DNA of 64,000 nucleotides from Amycolatopsis sp. EV170708-02-1 (GTDB taxonomy: Bacteria > Actinomycetota > Actinomycetes > Mycobacteriales > Pseudonocardiaceae). Within the stretch, counting starts at the first letter, position 1. The number at the start of each line of letters is the position of its first letter. The translations under genes and the position numbers were made by a program. The stretch lies in contig NZ_CP092497.1 in NCBI RefSeq assembly GCF_022479115.1, forward strand, positions 930,001 to 994,000, in the 5' to 3' direction. The notes under the pieces were generated by a model. It was not told the DNA's origin. It was given only the letters and a program-made list of their open reading frames with translations, and did not search any database. Positions 1 to 8,191 of the stretch are shown piece by piece.

Positions 1-1350
1 CGATGTGCCAGGACACCGGCACCGCGATCGTGATCGGCAAACGCGGCGAAGGCGTGCTCACCGGCGCCGACGACGAGCGCGCGCTCTCTCGCGGTATTTT
101 CGACGCCTATCAGGAGTTGAATCTGCGCTATTCGCAGATGGCGCCGGTGAATTTCTGGGATGAGCGCAATACGGGTACCAACCTGCCTGCCCAGATCGAG
201 CTCTATCACAAAGATGGACAGGGCGACCCGAGCTATGAATTCCTGTTCATGGCCAAGGGCGGCGGCAGCGCGAACAAGACGTTCCTCTATCAGGAAACGA
301 AAGCCGTCCTGAACCCGAAGCGGGCTCGCGAAGTTCCTCGACGAGAAGCTGCGCAGCCTCGGCACCGCGGCCTGCCCGCCGTACCACCTCGCGATCGTCG
401 TCGGCGGCACGTCGGCGGAGTTCAACCTGAAGGTCGCGAAGCTGGCCTCGGCCCGCTATCTCGACGATCTGCCCACCGAGGGTTCCGAGCTGGGTCACGG
501 TTTCCGCGACGTCGACCTCGAACAGCAGGTGCTGGAGATGACGCGCCAGTTCGGCATCGGCGCGCAGTTCGGCGGCAAGTACTTCTGCCACGACGTCCGC
601 GTGATCCGCCTGCCGCGCCACGGCGCGTCCTGCCCGGTCGGGGTCGCCGTGTCGTGCTCGGCCGACCGCCAGGCGAAGGCGAAGATCACCGCCGACGGCG
701 TGTTCCTGGAGCAGCTGGAGCGCGATCCGGCGCAGTTCCTGCCGGACGTCACCGAGGACGACCTGTCCGACGAGGTGGTGACCGTCGACCTCAACCGGCC
801 GATGGCCGAGATCCGCGCCCAGCTCTCGCAGCTGCCGGTGAAGACCCGCCTGTCGCTGACCGGTCCGCTCGTCGTCGCCCGCGACATCGCGCACGCGAAG
901 ATCGCCGAGCGGCTCGACGCGGGCGAAGAGATGCCTCAGTACCTTCGCGACCACCCCGTGTACTACGCGGGCCCGGCGAAGACGCCCGAGGGCTACGCGT
1001 CGGGGTCCTTCGGGCCGACCACCGCGGGCCGCATGGACTCCTACGTCGAGCAGTTCCAGGCCGCGGGCGGTTCGCTGGTGATGCTGGCGAAGGGCAACCG
1101 GTCCAAGAAGGTGACCGCGGCGTGCAACGAGCACGGCGGGTTCTACCTCGGCTCGATCGGCGGCCCGGCCGCGCGGCTCGCGCAGGACTGCATCAAGAAG
1201 GTCGACGTCCTCGAGTACGCCGAACTGGGGATGGAAGCGGTCTGGAAGATCGAGGTCGAGGACTTCCCCGCGTTCATCGTCATCGACGACAAGGGCAACG
1301 ACTTCTTCGAGGCCACGTCGGAACCGGTGCTGCAGATCAGCTTCCGCTGA
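1..1350 (+). CDS. fumA: class I fumarate hydratase, 5'-truncated and frameshifted
   Basis: Iron-sulfur class I fumarase, interconverting fumarate and malate in the TCA cycle. The gene enters from the left edge, so roughly the first 100 residues are missing. The frame opening at base 3 begins at the CQDTGT cluster-cysteine motif and runs through [10 protein letters not shown] and [20 protein letters not shown]. Near base 321 the homology moves to another frame: removing the C at 321 restores [24 protein letters not shown] and continues to the stop at 1348-1350. GTAACPPYH and GASCPVG carry the other two expected cluster cysteines, and [13 protein letters not shown] and [10 protein letters not shown] match the C-terminal region of E. 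coli FumA. Family and frameshift are both clear. Whether the extra base is a sequencing error or a real lesion cannot be told from the sequence. Confidence 0.9.
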
Positions 1351-1353
1351 GAT

Positions 1354-1404
1354 CCGTGAAGGCCTCCTTCGCTACCTTCAGGGTAGCGAAGGAGGCCTTC
1401 ACGG
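1354..1404. terminator. 23-bp perfect hairpin between convergent genes
   Basis: Bases 1354-1376 and 1382-1404 are perfect inverted complements around a 5-nt loop, starting 4 nt after the fumarase stop and ending 13 nt before the end of the convergent lipoprotein gene. This fits a bidirectional terminator. The arm carries a GTGAAGG...CCTTC mini-palindrome that recurs in other intergenic hairpins of the window. Confidence 0.75.
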
Positions 1405-1416
1405 CATTACGGTCGG

Positions 1417-1944
1417 TCAGCGCATCTGCTTCAGGACCACGGTCCGCTCCCCCAGCGGCGCCGACAGCGCCACCGAGATCACCGGATGCCGGATGTCCAT
1501 CGTGCACATCTGGCCGGTCTGGCCCTTGAGTTCGGTCAGGTTGACGGTGACCCTGGTCCCGTCCTGCTGCGCGGCCTCCGCCGTCGCGTGCCCGCAGCCG
1601 CCTTCCTGGCCGCGGATGTTCAGGATCGTCCCGCCGTTGCTGGTGTACACCTCACGCGGATAGTCCGCGGGCAGTGCCGACGCGTCGAGCTGCTTGTCCG
1701 GCAGCTTGGTGCTGCCTTCCGGCACCTCCTGGCGCGGCGCGCCCGGCACACCCGGCTGGCTCCCGGGCTTGCTGCTCGGTGCGGGCGCCGACGACGAAGG
1801 CGGCGCGGTCGGGGACGGCGGCACGGTACTCAGGGTGCCGCTCCCGGGTCCGGCCGCGGGTTCCGCTGCCTGGTTCTGCGCCCCGCAAGCGGATACCGCA
1901 ACGACGATCAGGCCAAGGCCGATGACATTCGTTAAGTACCTCAT
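1417..1944 (-). CDS. putative lipoprotein, paralogue of the next gene
   Basis: Secreted lipoprotein of unknown function, about 175 residues. The chosen ATG at 1944 starts [20 protein letters not shown], a short charged N-region, hydrophobic core and lipobox cysteine; an upstream ATG would add 13 residues and spoil the signal peptide. A Pro/Ser/Thr-rich linker follows. The C-terminal half has the cysteines in GGCGH and [10 protein letters not shown] and ends in [13 protein letters not shown]. The same QMC...IR...PLGxRTVVL ending occurs in the adjacent gene at 1997-2464, so the two look like a tandem duplication. No enzymatic motif is visible. Confidence 0.8.
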   Translation of the reverse strand: MRYLTNVIGLGLIVVAVSACGAQNQAAEPAAGPGSGTLSTVPPSPTAPPSSSAPAPSSKPGSQPGVPGAPRQEVPEGSTKLPDKQLDASALPADYPREVYTSNGGTILNIRGQEGGCGHATAEAAQQDGTRVTVNLTELKGQTGQMCTMDIRHPVISVALSAPLGERTVVLKQMR

Positions 1945-1996
1945 GTGACTGGGACGGAACGAAGGCGCCGTGGGGTTGCACATGATCCCGGCCCGT

Positions 1997-2464
1997 TCAC
2001 AAGACCACGGTCCGGGTGCCGAGCGGCTCGGCGAGTTTCACCGGCAGGACGGCGTAGCGGATCACCTGCGGGCACATCTGCCCCGGCTTCCCGTGGTCGA
2101 TGGTCACGGTGACCACGACCCGCTGCGCGTTCTCTTCGGCGAGGTCCGCCCTCGCCTCGTCGCAGCCGCTCAGTTCGAGGTGCACGTTCAGGCCGCCGTT
2201 CTCGGCGCTGACCCGCACGGGCAGCTTGGTGTCGACCTGGGACGGCGGCAGCATCTTGTCCGAGGGCGGCGGGCCGACGGTCGGCCGTGACATCGGCGGT
2301 TTCGCGACCGGCGGGCTCGCCGGGAGCGAGGTGGGCAGATCCGAAGGTGTGGTGACGACCGGAGGGGTGCTCGTGTTCGCCGGTGCTCCGGGGCCGCCCG
2401 CGCCGCAGGCCGCCGTCGCGGCGAGCACGAGTCCCGCGCCCAGCGTCTTCGCTGCGTTCATCAT
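1997..2464 (-). CDS. putative lipoprotein, paralogue of the previous gene
   Basis: Lipoprotein of about 155 residues. Start at 2464 gives MMNAAKTLGAGLVLAATAACG, a typical signal with lipobox Cys; the reading frame is open further upstream but without signal-like sequence. A Pro/Thr-rich spacer precedes a small C-terminal domain containing SGCDEARADL, GQMCPQVIRY and PLGTRTVVL, shared with the neighbour at 1417-1944. It reads away from the ABC transporter genes' upstream end and is separated from them by 51 nt, so it could be read through from that operon. Function unknown. Confidence 0.8.
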   Translation of the reverse strand: MMNAAKTLGAGLVLAATAACGAGGPGAPANTSTPPVVTTPSDLPTSLPASPPVAKPPMSRPTVGPPPSDKMLPPSQVDTKLPVRVSAENGGLNVHLELSGCDEARADLAEENAQRVVVTVTIDHGKPGQMCPQVIRYAVLPVKLAEPLGTRTVVL

Positions 2465-2515
2465 GGTTTCAAGACGGAACGAAGCGGACAAACGGTTGCA
2501 TCAACGCTGTGTCAT

Positions 2516-3313
2516 TCAACGCTGCGCCGCGCGGCCACGGGCAAGCCCGAGGATCACCACCCCCGCGAGGGTGACGGCCAGCAGCAGCACCGTGCTCGCC
2601 GACGCGAGGAACACCTGGCCCCGGTCGGTGAGCGCGAAGATGCTCGCGGGCAGCGTGCGCCAGTCCGGCGGGTACAGCATCATCGTCGCGCCCAGTTCGC
2701 CCATCGACATCGCCAGCGCGAGGCTCGCCGACGCCGAGATCGACGGCAGCAGGACCGGCAGCCGCACCCGCAGCAGCACCCGGACCGGCGAGGCGCCGAG
2801 GCTCGCCGCCGCCTGTGCCAGCAGCGGATCCATCCGCGCGATCGCGGCCGAGACCGTGCTGTAGGAGAACGGCAGCAGGATCATCACGTGCCCCAGCAGC
2901 ACGATCCAGCGCGTGCCGTTGAAGGCGAGCGGAGGACGGCTGAACGCGACGAGCAGCGCCAGCCCCAGCACCACCGACGGCACCGCGATCGGCAGATGGA
3001 ACAGGGTGTCGACCGCCTTCCGCAGCTTCGACGGCGCCGACTGCGAAGCGAGCGCGGCCCACGTGCCGAGCAGTACCGACACCAGCGACGCGATGACCCC
3101 GGTCTGGACGCTCACCGAGAGACTCGCGAACGTCTCCCCGGACAGCGCCCGCGCGAAATGCGAGCCGGTGAACGCGCCCGGCAGCAGCCCCGTCCAGTTC
3201 CCGGCGACCGACGCCAGCACGATCATCAGCAGCGGCGCCAGCACGATCGCGGTGAACAGCACCGCGAACACCACCCACAGCAGGACGCGGCTACGCCTGG
3301 TCCACAGCAGCAC
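2516..3313 (-). CDS. ABC transporter permease, aminophosphonate-type
   Basis: Inner-membrane permease, 265 residues, of the binding-protein-dependent family that includes PhnV of 2-aminoethylphosphonate importers. It has six or so hydrophobic segments and the EAA-like cytoplasmic loop (AQAAASLGASPVRVLLRVRLP) that contacts the ATPase. Its start overlaps the end of the other permease gene by 23 nt, so the two are translationally coupled. It is the last gene of a unit that begins with the substrate-binding protein. The phosphonate substrate is inferred from the neighbouring phosphonatase-like hydrolase and oxidoreductase; an Fe3+ or thiamine-type importer would look similar. Confidence 0.85.
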   Translation of the reverse strand: MLLWTRRSRVLLWVVFAVLFTAIVLAPLLMIVLASVAGNWTGLLPGAFTGSHFARALSGETFASLSVSVQTGVIASLVSVLLGTWAALASQSAPSKLRKAVDTLFHLPIAVPSVVLGLALLVAFSRPPLAFNGTRWIVLLGHVMILLPFSYSTVSAAIARMDPLLAQAAASLGASPVRVLLRVRLPVLLPSISASASLALAMSMGELGATMMLYPPDWRTLPASIFALTDRGQVFLASASTVLLLAVTLAGVVILGLARGRAAQR

Positions 3314-4145
3314 GGCTGCCTCCCTTCGTCAGTCGCCGGTAGGTTCCGTACAGGGCGAGGGAGAAGACCACGTTGACCACCGCGATGACACAGGCCTGCG
3401 GGAAGTCGAAGGTGACGATCCCCTTGCCGTAGACCAGCATCGGCAGTGTCGTGACGTCCTTGGCGCCGAGGAACAGCACGATGCCGAACTCGTTCATCGC
3501 CAGCAGCATGGTCAGGCAGGCGCCGGAAGCCAGTGACGGCAAGGCCTCCGGCAGGATCACCTGGCGCAGCACGCGGCCGGGTTTCGCGCCGAGGCTGGCC
3601 GCGACCTCCATCTGCGCCGAGGAGACCTGACCGAACGCGGCGAGCGCGGGCCGCATCACGAACGGCGTGTAGAAGGTGATCTCCGCCAGCAGGATCCCGA
3701 ACGGCGAGTACAGGAACCCGCCCGCGCCGAGGATTCCGGCGCTGCCGTAGATGAAGGTGAACGCGAGCGCGATGAGGAACGACGGGAACGCGAGCACGGT
3801 GTCCACCAGCCGCGAGAGCGTCCGCGCGCCGGGGAACGGCACGAACGCGATCACCAGCGCGAGGAACGTCCCCAGCACCACGCAGCCCGCGGTGGCGCCG
3901 AGCGCGAGCGCGACGGTCTTCCAGGCGGCGTCCCGGAATTCCGCCGAACCCAGCACATCCAGCCAGACCGACAAGCCGAACTCGCCGGTCTTCGATTCCA
4001 GTGACTGCAGGACGACCAGCACCAGCGGGTAGCCGAAGAAGCCGAGCAGGGCGAGCACCGGTGGCAACAGGAGCCAACCGTGGCCGGGCCGTTTCTCCCG
4101 CCGCCGCGCCGGTGCCGCCACGGCGGCGAGCGCGAGGCCGGTCAT
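3291..4145 (-). CDS. ABC transporter permease, aminophosphonate-type
   Basis: Second permease of the importer, about 284 residues and PhnU-like. ATG at 4145 forms a 4-nt ATGA overlap with the ATPase gene and starts MTGLALAAVAAPARRREKR; the longer open frame upstream lies inside the ATPase gene. Six hydrophobic segments are visible. The coupling loop EVAASLGAKPGRVLRQVILP is present about 70% along the chain. Two different permeases rather than a homodimer fits the PhnU/PhnV arrangement. Confidence 0.85.
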   Translation of the reverse strand: MTGLALAAVAAPARRREKRPGHGWLLLPPVLALLGFFGYPLVLVVLQSLESKTGEFGLSVWLDVLGSAEFRDAAWKTVALALGATAGCVVLGTFLALVIAFVPFPGARTLSRLVDTVLAFPSFLIALAFTFIYGSAGILGAGGFLYSPFGILLAEITFYTPFVMRPALAAFGQVSSAQMEVAASLGAKPGRVLRQVILPEALPSLASGACLTMLLAMNEFGIVLFLGAKDVTTLPMLVYGKGIVTFDFPQACVIAVVNVVFSLALYGTYRRLTKGGSRAAVDQA

Positions 4146-5197
4146 CCGACACCCACCAGCGGGCAACCGTCCGGAATGGACACTCCGACCCGCTCCCCCA
4201 CACTCGGCAGGCCGTCGATGTCCGGCACTTCGGCCCGGATCTCGTTCCCATCGAGGTCCAGATCGAGCCGGAAACCCGTGCCACGCCACTGGACACCGCG
4301 CAGGACCGCGGGCAGCGCGCCGGGAGCGTCCGCCGCGGTGATCCCGACCCGATGCGGCCGGACACCGAGCGCGACGGGCCGGCCCGCCCGGAAGGTCCCG
4401 GACGGATCGGCCGCCAGCTCGCGGTCGCCGAGCCGGACGCGGGTGCCGTCGGGCTGGATCAGCTCGACCGGGATGAGGTTGGACGCGCCGAGGAAGCTCG
4501 CGGTGAACTCCGTCGAGGGCCGCTGGTACAGCTCGCGGCTGGGCCCGAGTTCGACCAGTTTCGAGTCACGCATCACGGCGATGCGGTCGGCCAGCGCCAG
4601 CGCCTCGCCCTGGTCGTGGGTGACGTAGATCAGGGTGGTGTCGGGGAGTTCGGCCCGCAGCCGCAGCAGTTCCGCGACCATGTCCTCGCGCAGGGCGGCG
4701 TCCAAAGCGGACAGTGGTTCGTCGAGCAGCAGCACCCGCGGCCGGATCGCCAAAGCCCGCGCGAGCGCGACGCGTTGCTGCTGCCCGCCCGAAAGTTCGC
4801 GGGGGTAGCGGCGGGCGTATTCGCCCATCCCGACCAGCTCCAGCGCCTCGGCGACCCGGCGCGCGGTCTCGGCCCGAGGCGTTTTCCGTGCCTTGAGACC
4901 GAAAGCGACATTGGCCTCGACCCGCATATGCGGGAACAGCGCGTAGCTCTGCACGACCACGCCGAGGCCGCGCCGGTGCGGCGGCAGAGCGGTGACGTCC
5001 TCGCCGTCGAGCAGGACCCGGCCCGTGCTCGGCACGACGAAACCCGCGAGTGCCTTCAGCGCCGTCGACTTGCCGGAGCCGGACGGCCCGAGCATCGCCA
5101 GCGTCTCCCCTCTCGCCACGGTGAGGTCCAGTGGCGAGAGGGCGGTCGTCCGGCCGAAGCGGACGGAAACGCCGCGGAATTCGACCGCCGGGGTCAT
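4142..5197 (-). CDS. ABC transporter ATP-binding protein, aminophosphonate-type
   Basis: ATPase that powers the importer, 351 residues. Walker A GPSGSGKS is at residues 37-44, Q-loop Gln near 83, signature LSGGQQQ near 135-141, Walker B VLLLDE near 155-160 and the switch His near 194. A C-terminal TOBE-like region (about 250-351) is typical of the PotA/PhnT/FbpC branch. Four-nt overlaps at both ends tie it to the binding protein and the permease. Together with the adjacent catabolic genes this is most simply a PhnT-like subunit. Confidence 0.9.
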   Translation of the reverse strand: MTPAVEFRGVSVRFGRTTALSPLDLTVARGETLAMLGPSGSGKSTALKALAGFVVPSTGRVLLDGEDVTALPPHRRGLGVVVQSYALFPHMRVEANVAFGLKARKTPRAETARRVAEALELVGMGEYARRYPRELSGGQQQRVALARALAIRPRVLLLDEPLSALDAALREDMVAELLRLRAELPDTTLIYVTHDQGEALALADRIAVMRDSKLVELGPSRELYQRPSTEFTASFLGASNLIPVELIQPDGTRVRLGDRELAADPSGTFRAGRPVALGVRPHRVGITAADAPGALPAVLRGVQWRGTGFRLDLDLDGNEIRAEVPDIDGLPSVGERVGVSIPDGCPLVGVG

Positions 5198-6213
5198 CGG
5201 CCCACGGCCTTCTTGTACGCGGCGAGGTCGGCGTCGAGCTTCGCCAGGACCGCGTCCCAGTCCGGCTGCCAGATCTCGACCCCGGCGAGGGCGGCCTTCA
5301 CCTTGTCCGCGCGCGGGCCGGACGGCGTGACGTCGGTCCGCGACGGGGCACCGAAGGCGTCGACGGCCTTGCCCTGCACCTCGGGCGAGAGCAGGAAGTC
5401 CAGGAACTTCTTGGCGTTCTCGGCGTGCGGCGCGTTGTTCACCAGCCCGGCGTAGTACGGGAGGGCGAAAGTGGAGCGCTTGCCCTGCGCGTCGGCCGGG
5501 AAGAAGACCTCGAAACCGCCGCTTTTCTCGATTTCGGCGAGGTTCATCTGGACGTCGCCGTTGGCCACCAGGATCTCGGCCTTGGCCACCTTCGGCTGCA
5601 GTTTGCCGGTGGAGGACGACGGCCCGACGTTGTTGGCTTCGAGCTTCGCGAGGTAGTCGAGCGCGCCCTGATCACCGAGGACGTGCTGGAGCTGCAGCAG
5701 GACCGCGGTGCCGTCGCCCGCCTCGCCGGGGGTCGAGTACTGGAGTTTGCCCTTGAGCGACGGGGACAGGAGGTCGTCCCACGTCTTGGGCGAGGCCTGC
5801 GGGTTGCGGATGAAGCTGAGGTAGTTGTTCATGAGCGCGAAGTAGCGGCCCTGGCCGTCCTTCTGCCCGGCGGGAACCTGGTCGATCCCGGCGGGCGCCG
5901 TGGCGGCGAGCAGCCCCTGCGACGCGGCCCGCTGGATGAACGGCGGCAGCGTGACCAGGATGTCGGCCTGGGTGTTGGCCTTCTCCTTCTCCACCCGCGA
6001 GGCGACCTCGCCGGAGCCGGCGGTCACCGCCTGGACGGTGATCCCGGTTTTGGCCTTGAACTCCTCGATGCGCTGGGCGTACCAGTCTTCGAGACCGTCC
6101 ACTGTGTACAGCGTGACGGTCTGGTCGCCGGACGCGCCACCGGCGGTCCCGCCGCAGGCGCCCAGGGTGAGGGCGAGCAGGCCCGCGAGGGCGGTGGCCG
6201 CGAGTTTCTTCAT
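5194..6213 (-). CDS. ABC transporter substrate-binding lipoprotein, aminophosphonate-type
   Basis: Extracytoplasmic receptor of the importer, about 339 residues. ATG at 6213 is preceded by AAAGGAGC and gives MKKLAATALAGLLALTLGAC, a signal peptide with lipobox. The mature part has the class of fold used for iron(III), thiamine and 2-aminoethylphosphonate (TVTLYTVDGLEDWY near the N-terminus, AQADILVTLPP-type hinge sequences and a late PYYAGLVNNAPHAENAK segment). It is the first transport gene of the unit, 16 nt downstream of the HAD hydrolase gene. Confidence 0.88.
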   Translation of the reverse strand: MKKLAATALAGLLALTLGACGGTAGGASGDQTVTLYTVDGLEDWYAQRIEEFKAKTGITVQAVTAGSGEVASRVEKEKANTQADILVTLPPFIQRAASQGLLAATAPAGIDQVPAGQKDGQGRYFALMNNYLSFIRNPQASPKTWDDLLSPSLKGKLQYSTPGEAGDGTAVLLQLQHVLGDQGALDYLAKLEANNVGPSSSTGKLQPKVAKAEILVANGDVQMNLAEIEKSGGFEVFFPADAQGKRSTFALPYYAGLVNNAPHAENAKKFLDFLLSPEVQGKAVDAFGAPSRTDVTPSGPRADKVKAALAGVEIWQPDWDAVLAKLDADLAAYKKAVGR

Positions 6214-6229
6214 GTCGTCAAAGCTCCTT

Positions 6230-6901
6230 TTAGGACAGCAGGGCGGGGAGGTCGCGGACGGAGTCGAGGACGTGGGTGGCGCCGGCGGCTTCGAGTTCCG
6301 GCTTCTTCGCCGATCCGGTGAGCACGCCGGCGACGAGCGAGGCACCGGACCGCAGCCCGGTCAGGACGTCCGAAGGGGTGTCACCGGCGACGGCGACGCG
6401 GCGGACGTCGGTGACTTCGAGCCGCAGCGCGGCGGCGAGGACGAGGTCGGGGAACGGGCGGCCGCGCACGCCGTCGCCCGGCGCCAGGACGGCGTCGGCG
6501 AGGCCGTGCCAGCCCAGCGCGTCCAGGATCGCGTTCTGCGTGTCCGGCGCGAAGCCGGTGGTGAGCGCGACCTTCACGCCGTGCGCGCGCAGTTCCTGGA
6601 TCGTCTGCTCGGCGCCGGGGATCGGCTCGCAGTGGCCGTCGGCGACGAGTTTCCCGTAGGCGTCCTGGAAGGCGGTGTTCGCGCGCTGGGCGAGCTCCTC
6701 GTCCCCGTCGAGCAGGGCGCGGAAGACGACGATCTTGGACTGTCCCATGGTTTCGACGACGTAGTCGAGCATGGCGGGGAAGCGACCGTCCTCTTCGGAC
6801 ACTCCGGCGGCGGCGATCGCGGCGGTGAAGGCGCGGATCACCAGGCCGTCGTCGGCGACGGTGGTCCCGGCCATGTCCAGGACGACGAGTTCGGTGTTCA
6901 C
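6230..6901 (-). CDS. phosphonatase-like HAD hydrolase
   Basis: HAD hydrolase of about 223 residues related to phosphonoacetaldehyde hydrolase (PhnX). The GTG start at 6901 overlaps the upstream oxidoreductase stop (GTGA). Nucleophile Asp9 lies in LDMAGTT, the second-sphere motif is TTGFAPDTQ and the acidic motif is AVAGDTPSD. The cap has MGQSKIVVFRALL, with Lys56 where PhnX has its Schiff-base lysine (MGxxK). Family knowledge: hydrolases of the TIGR03351 type recur next to an FAD oxidoreductase of the TIGR03364 type and have been proposed to act on an aminophosphonate other than plain 2-aminoethylphosphonate. The exact substrate is unknown. Confidence 0.85.
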   Translation of the reverse strand: MNTELVVLDMAGTTVADDGLVIRAFTAAIAAAGVSEEDGRFPAMLDYVVETMGQSKIVVFRALLDGDEELAQRANTAFQDAYGKLVADGHCEPIPGAEQTIQELRAHGVKVALTTGFAPDTQNAILDALGWHGLADAVLAPGDGVRGRPFPDLVLAAALRLEVTDVRRVAVAGDTPSDVLTGLRSGASLVAGVLTGSAKKPELEAAGATHVLDSVRDLPALLS

Positions 6902-8010
6902 CAGGACAGCTCCTCGGCGGTGTCTTCGGCGATGGCGGGGGAACAGGTCATGCCGCGGCCGCCCGGACCGGTGACGAGCCACGCGTTGTCCGCGACGCGG
7001 GCGCGGTGCACGATCCGGGAGGTGTCGGTCGTCTGGGCGTAGACGCCGGCCCAGCGGCGGGTGATGCGCGGGAGCGGGCGTCCGAGCAGCGCCCCGGCGA
7101 CCTCGGCGAGGTGGTCGTACGGGGCTTCGGTGGTGTCGAACGAGAACGGCTCGTCGTATTCGTGGGTGTCGCCGATGGTCAGCGAGCCGTCGAGGCGCTG
7201 GACCATGAGCAGCTGCATCTTGGCGGCCGCGGCGATCTCGCCCTGCGGCTGGCCCGCGTTGAGGCCGTCGAGCGCCTCGCCCTGGTAAGCCGGGTAGTAC
7301 CGGAAGCTGTCCGCGTCGGCGACCGTGGTGGTGAGGGTTTCCCCGAGCGGCTCGGTCTGGGCCATCTGCAGCCGCACGCGGCGGACCGGCGCCGTCCCGG
7401 CGAGCTCCTTGACCAGGCCGCCGGTCCAGGCGCCGGTGCACAGCACCACGACGTCGCCCTCGTGGGTCTCGCCCGCGTCGTCGACGACACCGCGGCCGGT
7501 CAGGTCGCGGATCTCGCGGCCGGGCACCCAGGTGTAGCGGCCGGATTTCGCGAGTTCGGCGCGCAGCGCGGGCTGGGCGACGCGCGGTTCGACGGCGGCG
7601 TCGCGGTCGCACCAGAGCGCGCCGAGGAAGTCGCCGCGCAGGGCCGGGTTGAGCTCGCGGGTCTCGGCGGCGTCGAGCAGCTTGAATCCGCGGTCCTCCG
7701 TGCTCGCGGCCGCGGCCGCGGCGACGGCGAGTTCGGCCTCGGTGCGGACGACGGTGAGCGAGCCGTTCGGCCGGAAGCCGATCCCTTCGACGCGTTCCCC
7801 GATGCGCTCCCACAGCACCCGCGCCCTGGCGGCGGTCTCCAGTTCGGGGCCACTGGCGCGGCCACCGACCCAGACCAGGCCGAAGTTGCGCACGGACGCG
7901 CCCCTGGCCTCGGGTTCCCGTTCGATCTGGACGACTTCGTGGCCGCGTTCGACGGCCTGCCAGGCGTGCTGAGTGCCGAGCACTCCGCCGCCGATGATGA
8001 GGATTCGCAC
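6898..8010 (-). CDS. FAD-dependent oxidoreductase of the phosphonate locus
   Basis: DAO-family flavoprotein, about 370 residues. The GTG at 8010 starts VRILIIGGGVLGTQHA, the dinucleotide-binding GGGxxG right at the N-terminus; the open frame upstream adds unrelated residues. Other DAO-like features are VRNFGLVWVGG, GDVVVLCTGAWTGG and the C-terminal TGPGGRGMTCSPAIAEDTA. Such proteins next to a phosphonatase-like hydrolase have been proposed to deaminate or dealkylate an aminophosphonate to the aldehyde, which the hydrolase then splits to phosphate. No PhnW aminotransferase is present here, so this enzyme probably takes that place. Confidence 0.85.
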   Translation of the reverse strand: MRILIIGGGVLGTQHAWQAVERGHEVVQIEREPEARGASVRNFGLVWVGGRASGPELETAARARVLWERIGERVEGIGFRPNGSLTVVRTEAELAVAAAAAASTEDRGFKLLDAAETRELNPALRGDFLGALWCDRDAAVEPRVAQPALRAELAKSGRYTWVPGREIRDLTGRGVVDDAGETHEGDVVVLCTGAWTGGLVKELAGTAPVRRVRLQMAQTEPLGETLTTTVADADSFRYYPAYQGEALDGLNAGQPQGEIAAAAKMQLLMVQRLDGSLTIGDTHEYDEPFSFDTTEAPYDHLAEVAGALLGRPLPRITRRWAGVYAQTTDTSRIVHRARVADNAWLVTGPGGRGMTCSPAIAEDTAEELSW

Positions 8011-8083
8011 ACCGCAGACGCTCGCCTGCGCGCACCAACGCTCCGTGGCCCTGGCCCTAACCCCAGGTGAAGTGCCCGCCAAA

Positions 8084-8094
8084 TCTGGACCAGA
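8084..8094. promoter_or_regulatory. candidate GntR operator upstream of the phosphonate operon
   Basis: TCTGGACCAGA is a perfect 11-bp palindrome 74 nt upstream of the oxidoreductase start and about 100 nt downstream of the GntR gene. Position and symmetry suit a regulator of this family, but the match is inferred by eye only. Confidence 0.35.
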
Positions 8095-8128
8095 CCTGTT
8101 ATCTTCGCGTTACATTACGCCGCGTTTC

Positions 8129-8176
8129 GTCCTCTGGATGCGGTCGTTGAATCCGCAAATATCGCGTTCAGAGGAC
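8129..8176. other. two-tier inverted repeat between gntR and the FAD oxidoreductase
   Basis: GTCCTCTG (8129-8136) pairs with CAGAGGAC (8169-8176), and inside it TGCGG (8139-8143) pairs with CCGCA (8153-8157). It starts 15 nt after the GntR stop (minus strand), so it could be that gene's terminator or a regulatory stem for the downstream operon. Confidence 0.45.
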
Positions 8177-8191
8177 TAACTGCGGTAGTGG

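Noticed and set aside
247..1134. Long minus-strand open frame opposite the fumarase gene
   Set aside because: Arg/His/Ala-rich translation without domains; a high-GC shadow of the fumarase frames.
4001..5455. 484-codon plus-strand open frame opposite the ABC ATPase gene
   Set aside because: The minus strand carries a complete ATPase with all motifs; the plus-strand translation is compositionally typical of antisense GC-rich DNA.
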